DNA of 64,000 bases from a virus, in IMG/VR virus record IMGVR_UViG_3300045970_000794, positions 250,001 through 314,000 of that record; one strand, written 5' to 3'. A program made the translations under genes and the position numbers. The number at the start of each line of letters is the position of its first letter. The stretch's first letter is position 1. Below, one piece after another: positions 52,851 to 60,047 of the stretch. The notes beneath the pieces are model-generated. The model saw only the letters and a list, made by a program, of their open reading frames with translations. It ran no database searches and had not been told where the DNA came from.

Positions 52851-52927
52851 ATAGCAAATTAAAATATTTTGAAAATAATTCACTTTTTATTTGGTAGATT
52901 AAATTATTTTCACTACCTTTGTATTGT

Positions 52928-53030
52928 CATTAAGACGTGACGATACCCACAACGGTCTCGGAAGGTATACTCCAACATGCAATGTTGTCGGTGGAACACT
53001 CCAATATGCCCGCTATTTTCCTATGGGGAA
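52928..53030 (+). ncRNA. Candidate small RNA R2
   Basis: A class B promoter (TTG 52891-52893, 20 bp, TACCTTTG 52914-52921) leads into TGTCATTA-AGAC and AGGTATACTCCAAC, both shared with R1, then a second GGTGGAACACTCCA-like copy. The end is probably the hairpin around 53014-53030 (ATTTTCC/GGGGAAAT). No open frame of note. Confidence 0.55.
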
Positions 53031-53034
53031 ATAT

Positions 53035-53065
53035 TTGGAATTGTAAATTATTATTTGTAAGTTTG
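53035..53065 (+). promoter_or_regulatory. Promoter of ncRNA R3
   Basis: TTG 53035-53037, 20 bp, TAAGTTTG 53058-53065. Confidence 0.7.
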
Positions 53066-53070
53066 CATAT

Positions 53071-53187
53071 GATTTAAATGGGACTGCGGTCCCACTGAAT
53101 TTGCTCGCTCATTAAATAAATGGGTTAGCCTTGCCATTCCTATTACTGAATATATCAGCGATACGGATTCCTATACCCATTTTTTTG
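53071..53187 (+). ncRNA. Candidate small RNA R3
   Basis: A near-perfect hairpin TGGGAC-TGCG-GTCCCA (53079-53094), a linker, then a long terminal stem closed by AAATGGGT/ACCCATTT (53118-53125 with 53175-53182), containing CTGA-ATATA-TCAG, and a T7 run. The layout of promoter, 5' hairpin and Rho-independent end is that of a bacterial sRNA. No acceptable open frame. Confidence 0.58.
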
Positions 53188-53269
53188 CGAATTTGGGCAT
53201 CGGCATAGCTATTTCCAAAAATTTCTGGCGAAAAATATTAACAAAAATTTTTGCACAAGTCCGATTCCT

Positions 53270-53317
53270 ATTAGAATATACTATGGAATCTACTGTGGAA
53301 TATACTATGGAATATAT
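53270..53317 (+). repeat. 12-bp tandem repeat
   Basis: About four copies of TATGGAATATAC (one degenerate). The stretch 53190-53650 otherwise contains no gene I can support; a frame reading YGIY repeats across it has no start codon. Confidence 0.65.
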
Positions 53318-53424
53318 TGTAAATTCCCTATAGGTGTAGGTAATTTTCTTAGGGGCTATAAAGGTGATTTTATATCATTTTTATGGGGAGTTATAGCTAT
53401 GGGAAAAATAAAACGATGAAGCAT

Positions 53425-53440
53425 ATACACAATTGTGTAC
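53425..53440. repeat. 16-bp TACACA/TGTGTA palindrome, copy 3
   Basis: ATACACAATTGTGTAC, in the non-coding stretch after R3. Confidence 0.68.
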
Positions 53441-53625
53441 TTATGCTGGCATAGAGGCTCTTAGGAATCTCCATTTTTTACCACATTTTCCCACAAAGCC
53501 CCATACTTACCCCCATATAGTAAGGGGAACGTGGTTTAGAATGTATAGGGGCATATCTTATTATATTAGGCTATATAAAGCTCTGTAATGGATTAAAAAG
53601 TATATGGTGGGGCAGAAGTATAAAG

Positions 53626-53641
53626 ATACACATTTGTGTAT
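53626..53641. repeat. 16-bp TACACA/TGTGTA palindrome, copy 4
   Basis: ATACACATTTGTGTAT, perfect palindrome apart from its central pair, ten bases past the 3' end of the next minus-strand gene. Confidence 0.68.
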
Positions 53642-53650
53642 TAGAGGGGC

Positions 53651-53932
53651 TTAAAATGAGTTAGTATTATCTAGTTCATTTTGTATAAATTGTATGGCTT
53701 CCATGGGTGACAATTTATTAATATCTCTATATAGCAGTTCATGAGATTGTCTAAGGAGGTGTTTTTGTATAGTTGATTCATCGAATGATTTGGATATAGA
53801 TTTAATGGACTCCAAGTACCTTACCCAATTAGAGTTGTTATTATAGTAGCCTAAATTTTCAGAGAATGTTTTAGCTATTCTATCATACTCGATATATTTG
53901 AATAGATTATATTGTTTATCTTCAAGTGCCAT
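53651..53932 (-). CDS. Hypothetical protein flanked by palindromes
   Basis: 93 residues, helical (DKQYNLFKYIEYDRIAKTFS) with a LLRQSHELLYRDINKLSPME segment. A 16-bp palindrome lies on each side of the gene, 20 bp from its start and 10 bp from its stop. A DKQYqLF-type start is shared with the gene at 54951. Not otherwise recognised. Confidence 0.73.
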   Translation of the reverse strand: MALEDKQYNLFKYIEYDRIAKTFSENLGYYNNNSNWVRYLESIKSISKSFDESTIQKHLLRQSHELLYRDINKLSPMEAIQFIQNELDNTNSF

Positions 53933-53952
53933 AATAATTTTTTATTGAATAA

Positions 53953-53968
53953 GTACACATTTGTGTAC
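53953..53968. repeat. 16-bp TACACA/TGTGTA palindrome, copy 5
   Basis: GTACACATTTGTGTAC, between the start of the 53932 gene and the 42-residue gene upstream. Confidence 0.68.
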
Positions 53969-53981
53969 CATGGGATGGGTA

Positions 53982-54110
53982 TTATTCGGTAATATATATA
54001 CCATCAAATTCTTCATCACAAATACAATCATAGTCTTTAATAAATCTTTTTGATTGTGCTATTATTTTATGACCATTGACGACCATTGAAAATTCTATGT
54101 AGTAATACAT
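53982..54110 (-). CDS. 42-residue acidic protein
   Basis: MYYYIEFSMVVNGHKIIAQS then DYDCICDEEFDGIYITE. It starts inside the end of the preceding 37-residue gene in another frame. Last of four overlapping tiny genes behind one promoter at 54561. Confidence 0.6.
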   Translation of the reverse strand: MYYYIEFSMVVNGHKIIAQSKRFIKDYDCICDEEFDGIYITE

Positions 54111-54208
54111 TTTTCTTCTCTAAGAACTTTAATTTCGAAAAATTCTTGGGTTTTTCTTTGACCTTCTTCTGAGTCAAGGAACTTTTTTAATTCATCTATA
54201 TAGCTCAT
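54095..54208 (-). CDS. 37-residue charged protein
   Basis: MSYIDELKKFLDSEEGQRKT then FFEIKVLREEKCITT. Lies five bases downstream of the next gene's stop and overlaps the 42-residue gene. Function unknown. Confidence 0.6.
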   Translation of the reverse strand: MSYIDELKKFLDSEEGQRKTQEFFEIKVLREEKCITT

Positions 54209-54213
54209 AATAT

Positions 54214-54387
54214 TTATTTATTTTCGATATGATTATGCATTAATTTCAATACCCAAGCGTTTTCAAACTCATACAGTCCACATTCTTCATTAGCTTTTTC
54301 TTCGGTATCATAATATTTTATTTTACCTTCTTTATTTTTCATGAAGTCCATATTTCTAAGGTCTATTATTACAAATTGTCCTTTCAT
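54214..54387 (-). CDS. 57-residue protein
   Basis: MKGQFVIIDLRNMDFMKNKE, then KIKYYDTEEKANEECGLYEF, ending HNHIENK. It starts at a TAATG joint with the stop of the 49-residue gene, which supports both. Confidence 0.65.
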   Translation of the reverse strand: MKGQFVIIDLRNMDFMKNKEGKIKYYDTEEKANEECGLYEFENAWVLKLMHNHIENK

Positions 54388-54536
54388 TATAATAATTCTT
54401 CATTTTTATGTACATTCAATCTAAGAAAATCATTACAAACTCTTTCACCTTCATCGTTATAATAAAGTAAATGAATATAGTCATCAGTTTTAAGTGCTTT
54501 CAAGTCACTCATTTTTAAAACTTCACCTTTTCTCAT
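54387..54536 (-). CDS. 49-residue acidic protein
   Basis: MRKGEVLKMSDLKALKTDDY, then IHLLYYNDEGERVCNDFLRL. First of the four-gene microcluster; a promoter lies directly upstream. Confidence 0.65.
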   Translation of the reverse strand: MRKGEVLKMSDLKALKTDDYIHLLYYNDEGERVCNDFLRLNVHKNEELL

Positions 54537-54560
54537 AAGATTATGTATTTGATTAGAGCA

Positions 54561-54591
54561 CAAATTTACAACAAATAATTTAAATAACCAA
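54561..54591 (-). promoter_or_regulatory. Promoter of the microgene cluster
   Basis: Minus strand TTG (54591-54589), 20 bp, TAAATTTG (54568-54561). Confidence 0.75.
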
Positions 54592-54595
54592 ATTT

Positions 54596-54964
54596 TTATT
54601 CAACTATTTTAATTTGCCCTCTCATTTCATTGAGTTTATCGTAATGTTCTATCATAATTTTACAGCTATGCGTATGATTGAGCTCACAATTATAATGTAT
54701 GTCATCCCAATGGTCTTTTTTATTAATTGTGCATGTGGTACATGGGTTATTTTTCTCATGCCATTCTTGTATTGGTTTATGTGCAATAGCCCACTTTTCA
54801 TTATAAGCATCACGTTTATCCCATGAATCGGTTAATGATACTCTGGTTTCATCATTACCAACATTCGTGATATCAATCTTAATGTATTTGAGCATTTGTT
54901 CTAGAAAATTCAAATTATTTTCTTTTTCGATTACTTCTATGATTTTATCTTTATAACTTCCCAT
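54596..54964 (-). CDS. Hypothetical Cys/His-containing protein
   Basis: 122 residues. The C-terminal half has CTTC, then HWDDIHYNCELNHTHSC, a possible zinc site. It overlaps the start of the preceding gene's stop by 14 bases. Not recognised. Confidence 0.74.
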   Translation of the reverse strand: MGSYKDKIIEVIEKENNLNFLEQMLKYIKIDITNVGNDETRVSLTDSWDKRDAYNEKWAIAHKPIQEWHEKNNPCTTCTINKKDHWDDIHYNCELNHTHSCKIMIEHYDKLNEMRGQIKIVE

Positions 54965-55394
54965 TTTCCATTAGTTTTTCGATTAATATTTTACCTTCAT
55001 TAAAGGTAGTATCTTTTAGTGTGTCACAGATTTCAGCATAGAACTTTTTGATATAGATGATAGCTTCATCAAAAGGAAGGTTGAACATATCTTTAAGCTC
55101 TTCTGTTGCTGCTACGACATATAAATACTCATGTTCAATTGGTTTTTCTGCATTTACTATATTATCGTATATTGTATCGATAGTAGATTTAAATAAATCA
55201 TTATCACCATGGACTTGAGTGGTTAAATAATTGAATAGATAGTTATAAAACCAAGTTAATTCGGTTTGTCTGAACAATTGATATTGTTTATCATCAATCA
55301 ATTTAGCATCTTCTGGAAAATTAAACATAGGTTGCCAATCAGTTCTGATACAACCATACTTCATTCTCATTCCCTCACCATTAAAATCTCTCAT
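54951..55394 (-). CDS. Hypothetical protein
   Basis: 147 residues, helical and acidic, aromatic-rich centre (YQLFRQTELTWFYNYLFNYL). It is two bases downstream of the 69-residue gene, so it is part of a tightly packed operon from about 56743 to 54596. Confidence 0.75.
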   Translation of the reverse strand: MRDFNGEGMRMKYGCIRTDWQPMFNFPEDAKLIDDKQYQLFRQTELTWFYNYLFNYLTTQVHGDNDLFKSTIDTIYDNIVNAEKPIEHEYLYVVAATEELKDMFNLPFDEAIIYIKKFYAEICDTLKDTTFNEGKILIEKLMENGKL

Positions 55395-55396
55395 GG

Positions 55397-55606
55397 TTAT
55401 TGTTCTTTATGGAAGACAGTATTGCCGATGATGATAATATTATAACCATATTCTCTCATTCGATAGTCAGAGATACCCATAGCGGTTCTGAGTTGGTCGA
55501 ATTCGTCTTTAGTTAGTTGATGCACTTCACCTTCGAAAAATTTTGAAGGAAGTAGCTCCAATATTGGCATGCTTAATGCTTTTTGTAATGCTTCGTCTTT
55601 AGTCAT
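55397..55606 (-). CDS. Small hypothetical protein
   Basis: 69 residues, helical start (TKDEALQKALSMPILELLPS), beta end. No family recognised. Confidence 0.72.
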   Translation of the reverse strand: MTKDEALQKALSMPILELLPSKFFEGEVHQLTKDEFDQLRTAMGISDYRMREYGYNIIIIGNTVFHKEQ

Positions 55607-55618
55607 ATTGTTTAGTAT

Positions 55619-55918
55619 TTAAGATTTTCTTTGAAAATTTAGTGAACCACTGGCAACGCAACCCCATACATGATATTTTTTACCATAAAATAGCGTAATA
55701 TCATCAATTAATGACCAATCCATATCGCAACCATTAACATTTCCTAGGATATTTGTACTAGAAGTTTTGGAACCGATTATCATATCCAATACCGCATCAA
55801 TTGTATATGGTGCAATTTCACTATGGTAATGATAGTATTCACCCATTTTCAAGTGAACCAATTCAGTCATTATGTCATTCCTAATAATCTCATATTTTTT
55901 CTTCTCTTCACTAGTCAT
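55619..55918 (-). CDS. Hypothetical protein
   Basis: 99 residues, helical N-terminus (EEKKKYEIIRNDIMTELVHL), beta-rich C-terminus ending VASGSLNFQRKS. Twelve bases from each neighbour. Confidence 0.73.
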   Translation of the reverse strand: MTSEEKKKYEIIRNDIMTELVHLKMGEYYHYHSEIAPYTIDAVLDMIIGSKTSSTNILGNVNGCDMDWSLIDDITLFYGKKYHVWGCVASGSLNFQRKS

Positions 55919-55930
55919 AGTCTATAGTAT

Positions 55931-56179
55931 TTACCATTTACGTTTAAATTTATCAATAGCTTCACCGATACGATTAAAATTACCTAGTCGTTTGCCATCT
56001 GAATCATCATATACACCACCACCACCATAATGATATGTTCTATTAGCGTCCTTATATTGTTGGGTGAACTCTTTAAATCCGAATAATTTTTCAAACCAAT
56101 TGGGTGTAAATGTTACCTCAAAAATCAGTCGATTTGATGGTCTAACCTCCACTACTTGTTTAACATTAGTTATTTTCAT
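55931..56179 (-). CDS. Hypothetical beta-rich protein
   Basis: 82 residues. VRPSNRLIFEVTFTPNWFEK and a YHYGGGGVYDDSDGKRLGNF loop suggest a small beta structure. Shares one base with the preceding stop. Confidence 0.73.
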   Translation of the reverse strand: MKITNVKQVVEVRPSNRLIFEVTFTPNWFEKLFGFKEFTQQYKDANRTYHYGGGGVYDDSDGKRLGNFNRIGEAIDKFKRKW

Positions 56180-56388
56180 TAGATTTCAGTTAATAATTGA
56201 TTAATAGTCTCATCAATATCTTTACGAATACCTATGTTTTCTTCTAACATAGATTTAAAAAACTCTCTATAAACAACATCTGTCATTATGTTTTCTACGT
56301 TTACCTCTGAGTAACCAAATTCTTTTAGGTTTTTTACACCACCCTCTAACAAATGTTTTCTAATACCTTTGCTTGTTGTTAAATCCAT
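56179..56388 (-). CDS. Small helical protein
   Basis: 69 residues, charged helices throughout (LLEGGVKNLKEFGYSEVNVE). Coupled to the next gene. Unknown. Confidence 0.72.
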   Translation of the reverse strand: MDLTTSKGIRKHLLEGGVKNLKEFGYSEVNVENIMTDVVYREFFKSMLEENIGIRKDIDETINQLLTEI

Positions 56389-56395
56389 AATATTA

Positions 56396-56743
56396 TTACT
56401 TTACGATTTCTTTTAATCTTTTTAATTCAGCACGCAATGTTGCTTCCCATTGTGTAATATGATGTTTTTGCAATCTTATTGCTTCATCCTTATTGAGGGT
56501 GAACCATTTATTTATTTTAGTAGGACCATAAAGAAAGACATATAATACATTTTCACTATCATCATAGTTATTATGATAATTCCAGCTACCGTTATTAGCT
56601 ATCAATCCTTTACATTCAATAATTTCCAAGTCATCATCTAAAGTGAAAACTGGGTATTCAGTATTAGCTTTCAATACTTTAAGATAGTCTTCAACTATTT
56701 GACCTCTATTAGAGGGTAATATTACTTTATGTTTTAATTCCAT
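56396..56743 (-). CDS. Hypothetical protein
   Basis: 115 residues, beta-rich start, W/Y/N-rich centre (LIANNGSWNYHNNYDDSENV), basic helical end. First gene of the packed operon below 56743; I see no clear promoter box in the 35 bp before it. Confidence 0.74.
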   Translation of the reverse strand: MELKHKVILPSNRGQIVEDYLKVLKANTEYPVFTLDDDLEIIECKGLIANNGSWNYHNNYDDSENVLYVFLYGPTKINKWFTLNKDEAIRLQKHHITQWEATLRAELKRLKEIVK

Positions 56744-56778
56744 TGGTATTATTTTATTTTAAGTAAATAATTTAATAT

Positions 56779-56997
56779 TTAATCTCTTGGAATATTCTTT
56801 AAAATGAATGCTTTGTTTTCCTGTTGGCAGTGAGGACAATCAAGCCCGATATATGCATAAGGTCCATTAGGACATCCACATGGCATGTCACAATCGCATA
56901 CGAAGTAATCAGTTCTAAATTCAGCATCGCCAGTGAATGGTTGACCACATTTGGAACATTCAAGTTCAAGAGTTATTTTTGTTATTTTATTTGCCAT
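56779..56997 (-). CDS. Cys-rich zinc-binding protein
   Basis: 72 residues from the ATG at 56997, which overlaps the upstream stop. CSKCGQPF, CDCDMPCGCPNGP and LDCPHCQQEN provide enough Cys pairs for two zinc ions. Role unknown. Confidence 0.73.
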   Translation of the reverse strand: MANKITKITLELECSKCGQPFTGDAEFRTDYFVCDCDMPCGCPNGPYAYIGLDCPHCQQENKAFILKNIPRD

Positions 56998-57214
56998 CGC
57001 TATTTTTTTTAAAAGATAATTTACCAATCTTTTTAACTGGTGTACATACATCACACCTAGTATATTGTGTTTGTTCTAGGTCACCAGTATTATTAGGCTC
57101 ATGATTACCTTTACGTCCAATACCAATTGAGTAATTCTCACTTATTTTAATGAAAATATTTCCATTTGGTGACTCCCAAACATCATAAATGTCTAAATCT
57201 TTTTCTAGTTTCAT
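56987..57214 (-). CDS. Small hypothetical protein
   Basis: 75 residues. IYDVWESPNGNIFIKISENY gives a beta hairpin; a CDVCTPVKK pair follows. Its promoter (TATCTTTG near 57236) is just upstream. Unknown function. Confidence 0.73.
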   Translation of the reverse strand: MKLEKDLDIYDVWESPNGNIFIKISENYSIGIGRKGNHEPNNTGDLEQTQYTRCDVCTPVKKIGKLSFKKNSDGK

Positions 57215-57272
57215 GGCTATAGTATTAATTTTTTACAAAGATATATAAAATAAATTAAAAAACCTAATAAAA

Positions 57273-57455
57273 TTATTTTTTTCTTGTGAAAAAATGTTGT
57301 ATTATTTGTAATGGGAATACCCAAGGGCCAATAAGTGCTAACCACCCATCATTTTTAGATGGTGGTGATTTAGTTTTGCTAGATAATCTATAATAATAGA
57401 TAAAATAGATAGAAACAATTAAACCTATTAGGTAATAAGAAATTAAGTAAATCAT
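57273..57455 (-). CDS. Small membrane protein
   Basis: 60 residues, one clear N-terminal helix (LISYYLIGLIVSIYFIYYY) and a weaker second near the C-terminus (ALIGPWVFPLQIIQHFF). Topology suggests both ends on the same side. Unknown role. Confidence 0.7.
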   Translation of the reverse strand: MIYLISYYLIGLIVSIYFIYYYRLSSKTKSPPSKNDGWLALIGPWVFPLQIIQHFFTRKK

Positions 57456-57483
57456 AATTTTAAAACTTTAAATTGTTAATATT

Positions 57484-57696
57484 TTAAACGGTACCTAATG
57501 TATCACCACAATCATTTACAATCCATATAACACCATTTTGATTATCATCAATGTATTTGATTCGATTTCTACACGGTTTATCAGTAAAGCCATCGGCGAA
57601 CATAAGCCCAAAGAAGAATAGGAATGCAATTGTTATTATCATTATTTTACCAGTTAATGTTAATCCATCACCGATATCAAAGCTTGATTTCTTCAC
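57484..57696 (-). CDS. Small membrane protein
   Basis: 70 residues, one helix at about 17-35 (IMIITIAFLFFFGLMFADGF) and a 35-residue outer part with two Cys. Overlaps the upstream gene by 20 bases. Confidence 0.7.
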   Translation of the reverse strand: MKKSSFDIGDGLTLTGKIMIITIAFLFFFGLMFADGFTDKPCRNRIKYIDDNQNGVIWIVNDCGDTLGTV

Positions 57697-58171
57697 GTTC
57701 TTTTAGTCTTTTTTTATGTTTTAACATTCGTCTATATAATTCTTCAACAATATCGAATGATACCTGAGTACATCCAATAATAAACTTATCAATACCAAGG
57801 TTTACAATATGTTCACCAATTTTAATTGGAAGGTCTGGTACTTCATAACCTTCTGGCATATCTGATAATTCTAGATTTTTTACAGAATAACTTACGTTTG
57901 CAAGGTCATCAGTAGTTTTAACATCAGCATAATCAACTGGGTATGCACTGAAAAAGCCAAGTCTTCTTAACTCATCATGAGCTGATTCAATAGCATTTTG
58001 GCAAAGGTATATTTTTTTATGTTCAACATCATTGAAGATTAAACCATCTATCATCTTTGACCGATACATAGCAGTAAAATAGGTACCACTGGGTACTTTA
58101 TCCCAATGTATCACATGAACAGTTTCTTCTGTTAAATATTTTTTATCCATGGGATTAATCTTTTTTATCAA
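57677..58171 (-). CDS. Hypothetical protein, tandem paralogue
   Basis: 164 residues (157 if translation starts at the ATG at 58150). HWDKVPSGTYFTAMY, IDGLIFNDVEHKKIYLCQNA and EVPDLPIKIGEH match the neighbouring gene position by position. Product of a local duplication. Function unknown. Confidence 0.76.
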   Translation of the reverse strand: MIKKINPMDKKYLTEETVHVIHWDKVPSGTYFTAMYRSKMIDGLIFNDVEHKKIYLCQNAIESAHDELRRLGFFSAYPVDYADVKTTDDLANVSYSVKNLELSDMPEGYEVPDLPIKIGEHIVNLGIDKFIIGCTQVSFDIVEELYRRMLKHKKRLKEREEIKL

Positions 58172-58598
58172 TTAAGTTATCAGCGATTTTACGTACCAAA
58201 TCATTGTCAATAGTTGTACAACCAACTTTGATGTGACCTTCCTTTATTTCAAGTTTATAGTCACCAATTCTTATTGGTAAGTCTGGTGTAACAAAACCTT
58301 CTTGTACATCAAGAATTTCAATATTTCTCATACTACCATAACCACCAAATTCCAATTCAGCAACAGTTCTTATAGTGTTATAATTTAAAGTGAATCCAAA
58401 TTTATACCCTAAATTGTTTGGTGCATCTGAACCTTGAGCAAAATCTTGGCATAAAATTATCTTTTTATCATCTACATTATTAAATATAAGACCAGATATT
58501 GGGTTTTCGTTATAAATCGCTCTAAATTCAGTACCAGTTGGTACATTTTCCCATCTGATATATTCAGTAACTTGTTTTCTAATACAATTTTCATTCAT
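58155..58598 (-). CDS. Hypothetical protein, tandem paralogue
   Basis: 147 residues. RWENVPTGTEFRAIY, ISGLIFNNVDDKKIILCQDF and VTPDLPIRIGDYKLEI are shared with the gene at 57677. It lacks the basic tail of its relative. Confidence 0.76.
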   Translation of the reverse strand: MNENCIRKQVTEYIRWENVPTGTEFRAIYNENPISGLIFNNVDDKKIILCQDFAQGSDAPNNLGYKFGFTLNYNTIRTVAELEFGGYGSMRNIEILDVQEGFVTPDLPIRIGDYKLEIKEGHIKVGCTTIDNDLVRKIADNLIDKKD

Positions 58599-58610
58599 AA
58601 TATTATAGTT

Positions 58611-58823
58611 TTAAAGGTTAACGTATTTGTTAATAAATTTCATGTTGCACGTTATATTGGCTAATGCAAAACAAACTGGAATTGATATTAACATAAGGAA
58701 CATCCAGTTTGGATTCTCAGTAATTAACATAAGGATTGCTGGTGCAACTCCAATGATAAATGGTGTTAAAATACAAAATAATATCCAATAAAAAGAAACC
58801 ACTCCTAATAAAAATTTTTTCAT
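58611..58823 (-). CDS. Small membrane protein
   Basis: 70 residues, two helices (FLLGVVSFYWILFCILTPFI; FLMLISIPVCFALANITCNM). Two bases downstream of the 58826 gene. Unknown. Confidence 0.7.
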   Translation of the reverse strand: MKKFLLGVVSFYWILFCILTPFIIGVAPAILMLITENPNWMFLMLISIPVCFALANITCNMKFINKYVNL

Positions 58824-58825
58824 AA

Positions 58826-59185
58826 TTATTTTTTAAAGGTTAATAATATTACTTCAAGTATATGAATTCTTTTTAGAATATCTTCACTAGTATATGATGG
58901 AAACCAGAAGCATGAGCTATTGAAGTGTGGGTCATAGTAATTAACATATGGTTTATAAGCCATTAGTTCAATGAGCCAGCAATCGTTACTCTCTAGGTCA
59001 AATCTATTCTCATTAGCATCCCGCCAATTTACTATTGGTCTGGCACCGTATAGAATACCATTACAAAATCCTTCACCAAATACATCATTCTCTTTAAGTT
59101 TCACTATAAGATATTTGAGCATTGCTTTATAGATTCGTTTCCTTAAAGCTGGAGTATTTTTAGTGCTTTTAGTTAGTCGTATCAT
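58826..59185 (-). CDS. Hypothetical protein, paralogue family with 47142
   Basis: 119 residues from the ATG at 59185. TPALRKRIYKAMLKYLIVKL at the start and FWFPSYTSEDILKRIHILEV at the end match the family. GFCNGILYGARPIVNW is specific to this copy and parallels GICLAISRACEIL of the other. Unknown function. Confidence 0.75.
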   Translation of the reverse strand: MIRLTKSTKNTPALRKRIYKAMLKYLIVKLKENDVFGEGFCNGILYGARPIVNWRDANENRFDLESNDCWLIELMAYKPYVNYYDPHFNSSCFWFPSYTSEDILKRIHILEVILLTFKK

Positions 59186-59371
59186 TGCAAACGGCTTTAT
59201 CTTTAAGTTGAAAATCCATTTCATTAATGATGGTTTTCAATATTTTAATTCTTTTTGTCATACCACGCTTATTATCATTGAACCAGTATCCAAAATAACC
59301 ACCATAATTATTTTTTGGCTTATATTTAAGAAGCCCAGTAAAAATAATACTCTTGATAAAAAATTTTTCAT
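59169..59371 (-). pseudogene. C-terminal remnant of the 47142/58826 family
   Basis: KYKPKNNYGG, GYWFNDNKRGMTKRIKILKT and IINEM repeat the C-terminal signature of the family, but the N-terminal domain is absent and the only nearby ATG (59371) is out of frame by one base at a T6 run. Probably decayed after tandem duplication. Confidence 0.6.
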
Positions 59372-59373
59372 AA

Positions 59374-59610
59374 TTATTTAGTTTTATTACGTTTAGCACA
59401 GAATTTACAATTACCTTTGTGAGCGGCCCAGTCATTGTTTTGACCATAAATAGAGCCAACATACTCACAGCCATCAATGACATATGTATTGATAGGAGTA
59501 TAGTTAACAGAATAGCCACTAGGCTTTGTAGCCACATTATCCTCTTGCCGTTTTGGTAAACAAGATGTGATTAAGATTGATATAAGAATCAATGGAATGT
59601 ATCTTTTCAT
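59374..59610 (-). CDS. Small lipoprotein
   Basis: 78 residues with a lipobox (MKRYIPLILISILITSC, Cys 17). The mature part is short with three more Cys (DGCEYVGSI; CKFCAKRNKTK). Probably membrane-anchored. One base after the upstream lipoprotein's stop. Confidence 0.77.
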   Translation of the reverse strand: MKRYIPLILISILITSCLPKRQEDNVATKPSGYSVNYTPINTYVIDGCEYVGSIYGQNNDWAAHKGNCKFCAKRNKTK

Positions 59611-59611
59611 A

Positions 59612-59956
59612 TTAGTTTACGATTTGTGATTTCTTTGCTACGATGATACTATCATTTTCTGATATGATGGATTCAATATTAATAACCTTACCAGTGTTTT
59701 GGTTATTGATGATAATAGTTGATTGGTGGCTTTTACCAACGCTATAGGTTGTTGAGTTAACAGCTCCATTAAGTACAGCAACTTTAACATAACTACCGCT
59801 ACCAGTTGACATATCATAAATTTTAAGACCTTTTAATTCTTGAGAAAGCTTTTCTTCAGCACCATTTAATGTATTTCTAGTGGTACCAGCATCTTCACAA
59901 GAAGAGAAAGCGATTGCTAATAATAATACACCTAAAACTAATGTAATTTTTTTCAT
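59612..59956 (-). CDS. Small lipoprotein
   Basis: 114 residues from the ATG at 59956 (MKKITLVLGVLLLAIAFSSC, Cys 20). Mature part beta-rich (STTYSVGKSHQSTIIINNQN). The longer frame to 60097 contains the class B promoter, so it is not the start. Surface or periplasmic location expected. Confidence 0.8.
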   Translation of the reverse strand: MKKITLVLGVLLLAIAFSSCEDAGTTRNTLNGAEEKLSQELKGLKIYDMSTGSGSYVKVAVLNGAVNSTTYSVGKSHQSTIIINNQNTGKVINIESIISENDSIIVAKKSQIVN

Positions 59957-60047
59957 AGGATATAAGATTTTAAGTATTAATTTGATGCAAAGATAAATAA
60001 AATATTTTAATCTACCAAATAAAAATGCAATTATTTTTATAGCTATA

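Noticed and set aside
53270-53317. CRISPR-like tandem repeat
   Set aside because: Units are 12 bp, directly adjacent and without spacers.
53150-53420. Plus-strand frame with YGIY repeats
   Set aside because: Open for about 85 codons but without any acceptable start codon; it follows from the 12-bp repeat.
59374-59537. N-terminal part of the frame 59169-59537
   Set aside because: Overlaps the lipoprotein gene out of frame; only the part below 59371 resembles a family.
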